Origin: an uncultured Alistipes sp.
Lineage (GTDB): Bacteria; Bacteroidota; Bacteroidia; Bacteroidales; Rikenellaceae
Length of the DNA: 64,000 nucleotides
Direction: 5' to 3'
Assembly: GCA_900545315.1 (NCBI GenBank)
Contig: UQYM01000011.1
Location: 1-64,000 of the forward strand
A model generated the notes under the pieces. It did not search any database. It worked only from the letters and a program-made list of their open reading frames with translations, and was not told the origin of the DNA. Below, one piece after another: positions 62,375 through 64,000 of the stretch. Within the stretch, counting starts at the first letter, position 1, and each line of letters starts with the position of its first letter. The position numbers and the translations under genes are program-made.

Positions 62375-63856
62375 ATGGCGAACAAAATTTCAAGACGCGA
62401 TTTTTTGCGCAAAAGCGGAATCGGGTTGGCTGCGATGACGGTCGTTCCGAACGTGGTGCTCGGAAAATCGCATGGACATACTGCTCCTTCCGATAAACTC
62501 AATATTGCTGGCGTTGGTGTCGGTGGTCGTGGAGCGGCTGTGCTCAAAGGGCTCGAAAGTCAAAATATCGTGGCATTATGCGACACCGATTGGCAATATG
62601 CCAAAAATACGTTTGCCCGCTATCCGGGTGCACGTCGTTTCTGGGATTATCGGACGATGCTCGATCAGATGGGCAACACCATTGATGCGGTGATGGTGGC
62701 TACGGCCGACCATACGCACTGTCTGATCGCCTCGGATGCAATGACGCTGGGTAAACATGTCTATTGCGAAAAACCGCTGACACACAGTGTGTATGAGTCG
62801 CGACTGTTGACCAAACTGGCTGATAAATATGGCGTGGCTACCCAAATGGGTAACCAGGGGTCGTCAGGTGACGGGGTTCGTAAGGTGTGTGACTGGATCT
62901 GGAATGGAGAGATCGGTGAGGTGACCCGTGTGGACTGCTTCACAGACCGTCCGATCTGGCCGCAGGGGCTGATGCGTCCCGAACAGGTGGATCCCATCCC
63001 CAATACGTTGAATTGGGATCTGTTTATCGGCCCGGCAAAGATGCGCCCCTACAACCGGATCTATCAACCCTGGAACTGGCGTGGATGGTGGGACTTCGGT
63101 ACCGGCGCGCTGGGAGATATGGCCTGCCATGTGATGCATCCGATCTTCAAAGGGTTGAAGCTCGGCTATCCGATCCACGCTTCGGGAAGTTCGACCTCGT
63201 TGATGACGGATTGCGCCCCCAATGCACAGATTGTTAAATATGTCTTCCCGGAGAGGGGTAAGATCGGTAAGATCAACCTGCCCGAGGTGACGGTCACCTG
63301 GTACGACGGCGGTCTGCGCCCCGAGATTCCAGCAGGCGTTCCTGCCGGCAAGGAGCTCAATAACGGTGGCGGTTGTGCAATCTTCTACGGAACGAAAGAT
63401 ACCTTGATTTGCGGTTGCTACGGTCGTGATCCGTGGCTCGTGTCAGGACGTGTGCCCAATGCACCGGAGATGACCCGCAAGATCGAAAACGCCGAAGAGG
63501 GGCACTACATGGATTGGGTACGGGCCTGCAAAGAGGACAAGGCAACCCGCGTTAAATGTGCGTCGGATTTCAGCGAAGCCGGTCCGTTCAACGAGATCGT
63601 TGTCATGGGTGTGTTGGCCGTGAGACTGCAAAGCCTGAACCGGGTACTCGATTGGGATGGCGAGAATATGCGCTTTACGAACATCGGCCCGGATGAGACT
63701 CTGAAGATCATGATCGAGGATGGTTTCTCCATTAAGGATGGTCACCCGACCTTCAACAAACGTTACACCGATCCGATCAATGCTCAGCAGTTCGCGCAGG
63801 AGATGATCAAACACAACTACCGCGAAGGTTGGAAGCTGGTCGATATGCCCGAATAA
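62375..63856 (+). CDS. Exported Gfo/Idh/MocA family oxidoreductase
   Basis: The 493-residue protein begins MANKISRRDFLRKSGIGLAAM, a twin-arginine signal (RRDFLRK). A Rossmann fold follows (LNIAGVGVGGRG, about 43-54; VALCDTDW) with the conserved EKP motif (HVYCEKPLTH) where the Lys supports catalysis. The C-terminal alpha/beta substrate domain includes WNWRGWWDFGTGALGDMACHVMHP, with the His pair typical of the family. The Tat signal means it folds with its nucleotide cofactor before export. The spacing to the isomerase gene is 150 bp on the same strand. The substrate is unknown; a 3-keto-glycoside role is inferred. Confidence 0.9.
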   Translation: MANKISRRDFLRKSGIGLAAMTVVPNVVLGKSHGHTAPSDKLNIAGVGVGGRGAAVLKGLESQNIVALCDTDWQYAKNTFARYPGARRFWDYRTMLDQMGNTIDAVMVATADHTHCLIASDAMTLGKHVYCEKPLTHSVYESRLLTKLADKYGVATQMGNQGSSGDGVRKVCDWIWNGEIGEVTRVDCFTDRPIWPQGLMRPEQVDPIPNTLNWDLFIGPAKMRPYNRIYQPWNWRGWWDFGTGALGDMACHVMHPIFKGLKLGYPIHASGSSTSLMTDCAPNAQIVKYVFPERGKIGKINLPEVTVTWYDGGLRPEIPAGVPAGKELNNGGGCAIFYGTKDTLICGCYGRDPWLVSGRVPNAPEMTRKIENAEEGHYMDWVRACKEDKATRVKCASDFSEAGPFNEIVVMGVLAVRLQSLNRVLDWDGENMRFTNIGPDETLKIMIEDGFSIKDGHPTFNKRYTDPINAQQFAQEMIKHNYREGWKLVDMPE

Positions 63857-64000
63857 CCGTTCGTCAATGCCGGGCATCGAGATTGGCCCCCCTGACATGC
63901 GGTGTGCAAGGCCCGATCTGCTGTGTCCCTGTTTCCTGTTCAGTGATGCATTGAAGTTGCATCGGAAAGGTGACGTCGGGAGGGCGCTTTCTCCTGTGGA

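Noticed and set aside
1..64000. tRNA, rRNA, CRISPR arrays, insertion sequences, prophage
   Set aside because: I saw no T-loop/anticodon patterns, direct spaced repeats, transposase frames or phage genes. Small RNAs could still be missed by eye.

Overview
This 64-kb window is chromosomal DNA from a member of the Bacteroidota, most likely order Bacteroidales. The evidence is a complete Bat/MoxR cluster, fimbrillin, DUF4493 and PCMD surface lipoproteins, many short lipoprotein signal peptides, and repeated TAnnTTTG promoter elements, which are the Bacteroidota sigma-A -7 box. The futalosine-route gene mqnA and the moderate GC content would fit a relative of Alistipes/Rikenellaceae, but that placement is inference. 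I saw no rRNA, tRNA, CRISPR array, insertion sequence or prophage. Intergenic gaps are unusually long (often 400-800 bp) and are mostly empty apart from promoters and terminators.

Layout. 0-10.5 kb: mostly leftward metabolic genes (class III aminotransferase, small unknown protein, D-aminoacyl-tRNA deacylase, fused double thiamine-phosphate synthase, purD, metX), with rightward apbE and a lipid kinase. 11-13 kb: a secreted GH2-fold protein whose two catalytic glutamates are both replaced. 13.5-24.5 kb: mostly rightward housekeeping genes (cvpA, rsgA, trmH-like, mqnA, corA, rpsO, pnp), with a leftward NfeD protease. 24.6-26.3 kb: a lipoprotein with strongly biased codons, its own promoter and terminator. 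27-39.4 kb: leftward genes (aconitase, PH-domain membrane protein, nrnA-type DHH phosphoesterase, nth, a winged-helix regulator paired with a membrane protein, lrgA-lrgB, and a UvrD/PcrA helicase with a very long Gly/Tyr/Arg-rich linker). 40-47.4 kb: rightward Bat cluster (moxR, DUF58, BatD-like, TPR/NQ-rich BatC-like, then two VWA proteins). 47.7-58.5 kb: a leftward seven-gene cell-surface operon (fimbrillin-like, two DUF4493 lipoproteins, a PCMD lipoprotein, two paralogous outer-membrane barrels, a second PCMD lipoprotein). 59-64 kb: rightward trpB2, then a Tat-exported sugar isomerase and a Gfo/Idh/MocA oxidoreductase.

The best candidate for an undescribed system is the seven-gene surface operon at 47.7-58.5 kb. 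Five lipoproteins and two barrels are tightly packed between a pair of palindromes upstream and a strong terminator downstream. A second window-wide theme is that many ordinary cytosolic or membrane housekeeping proteins carry Ser/Thr/Ala/Pro/Gln- or Gly-rich insertions or tails (ThiE, RsgA, TrmH-like, NfeD, Nth, LrgA, UvrD, PH protein, BatD-like). This looks like a lineage-specific taste for disordered segments. All calls come from reading the sequence and recalled family knowledge. No database search was run.
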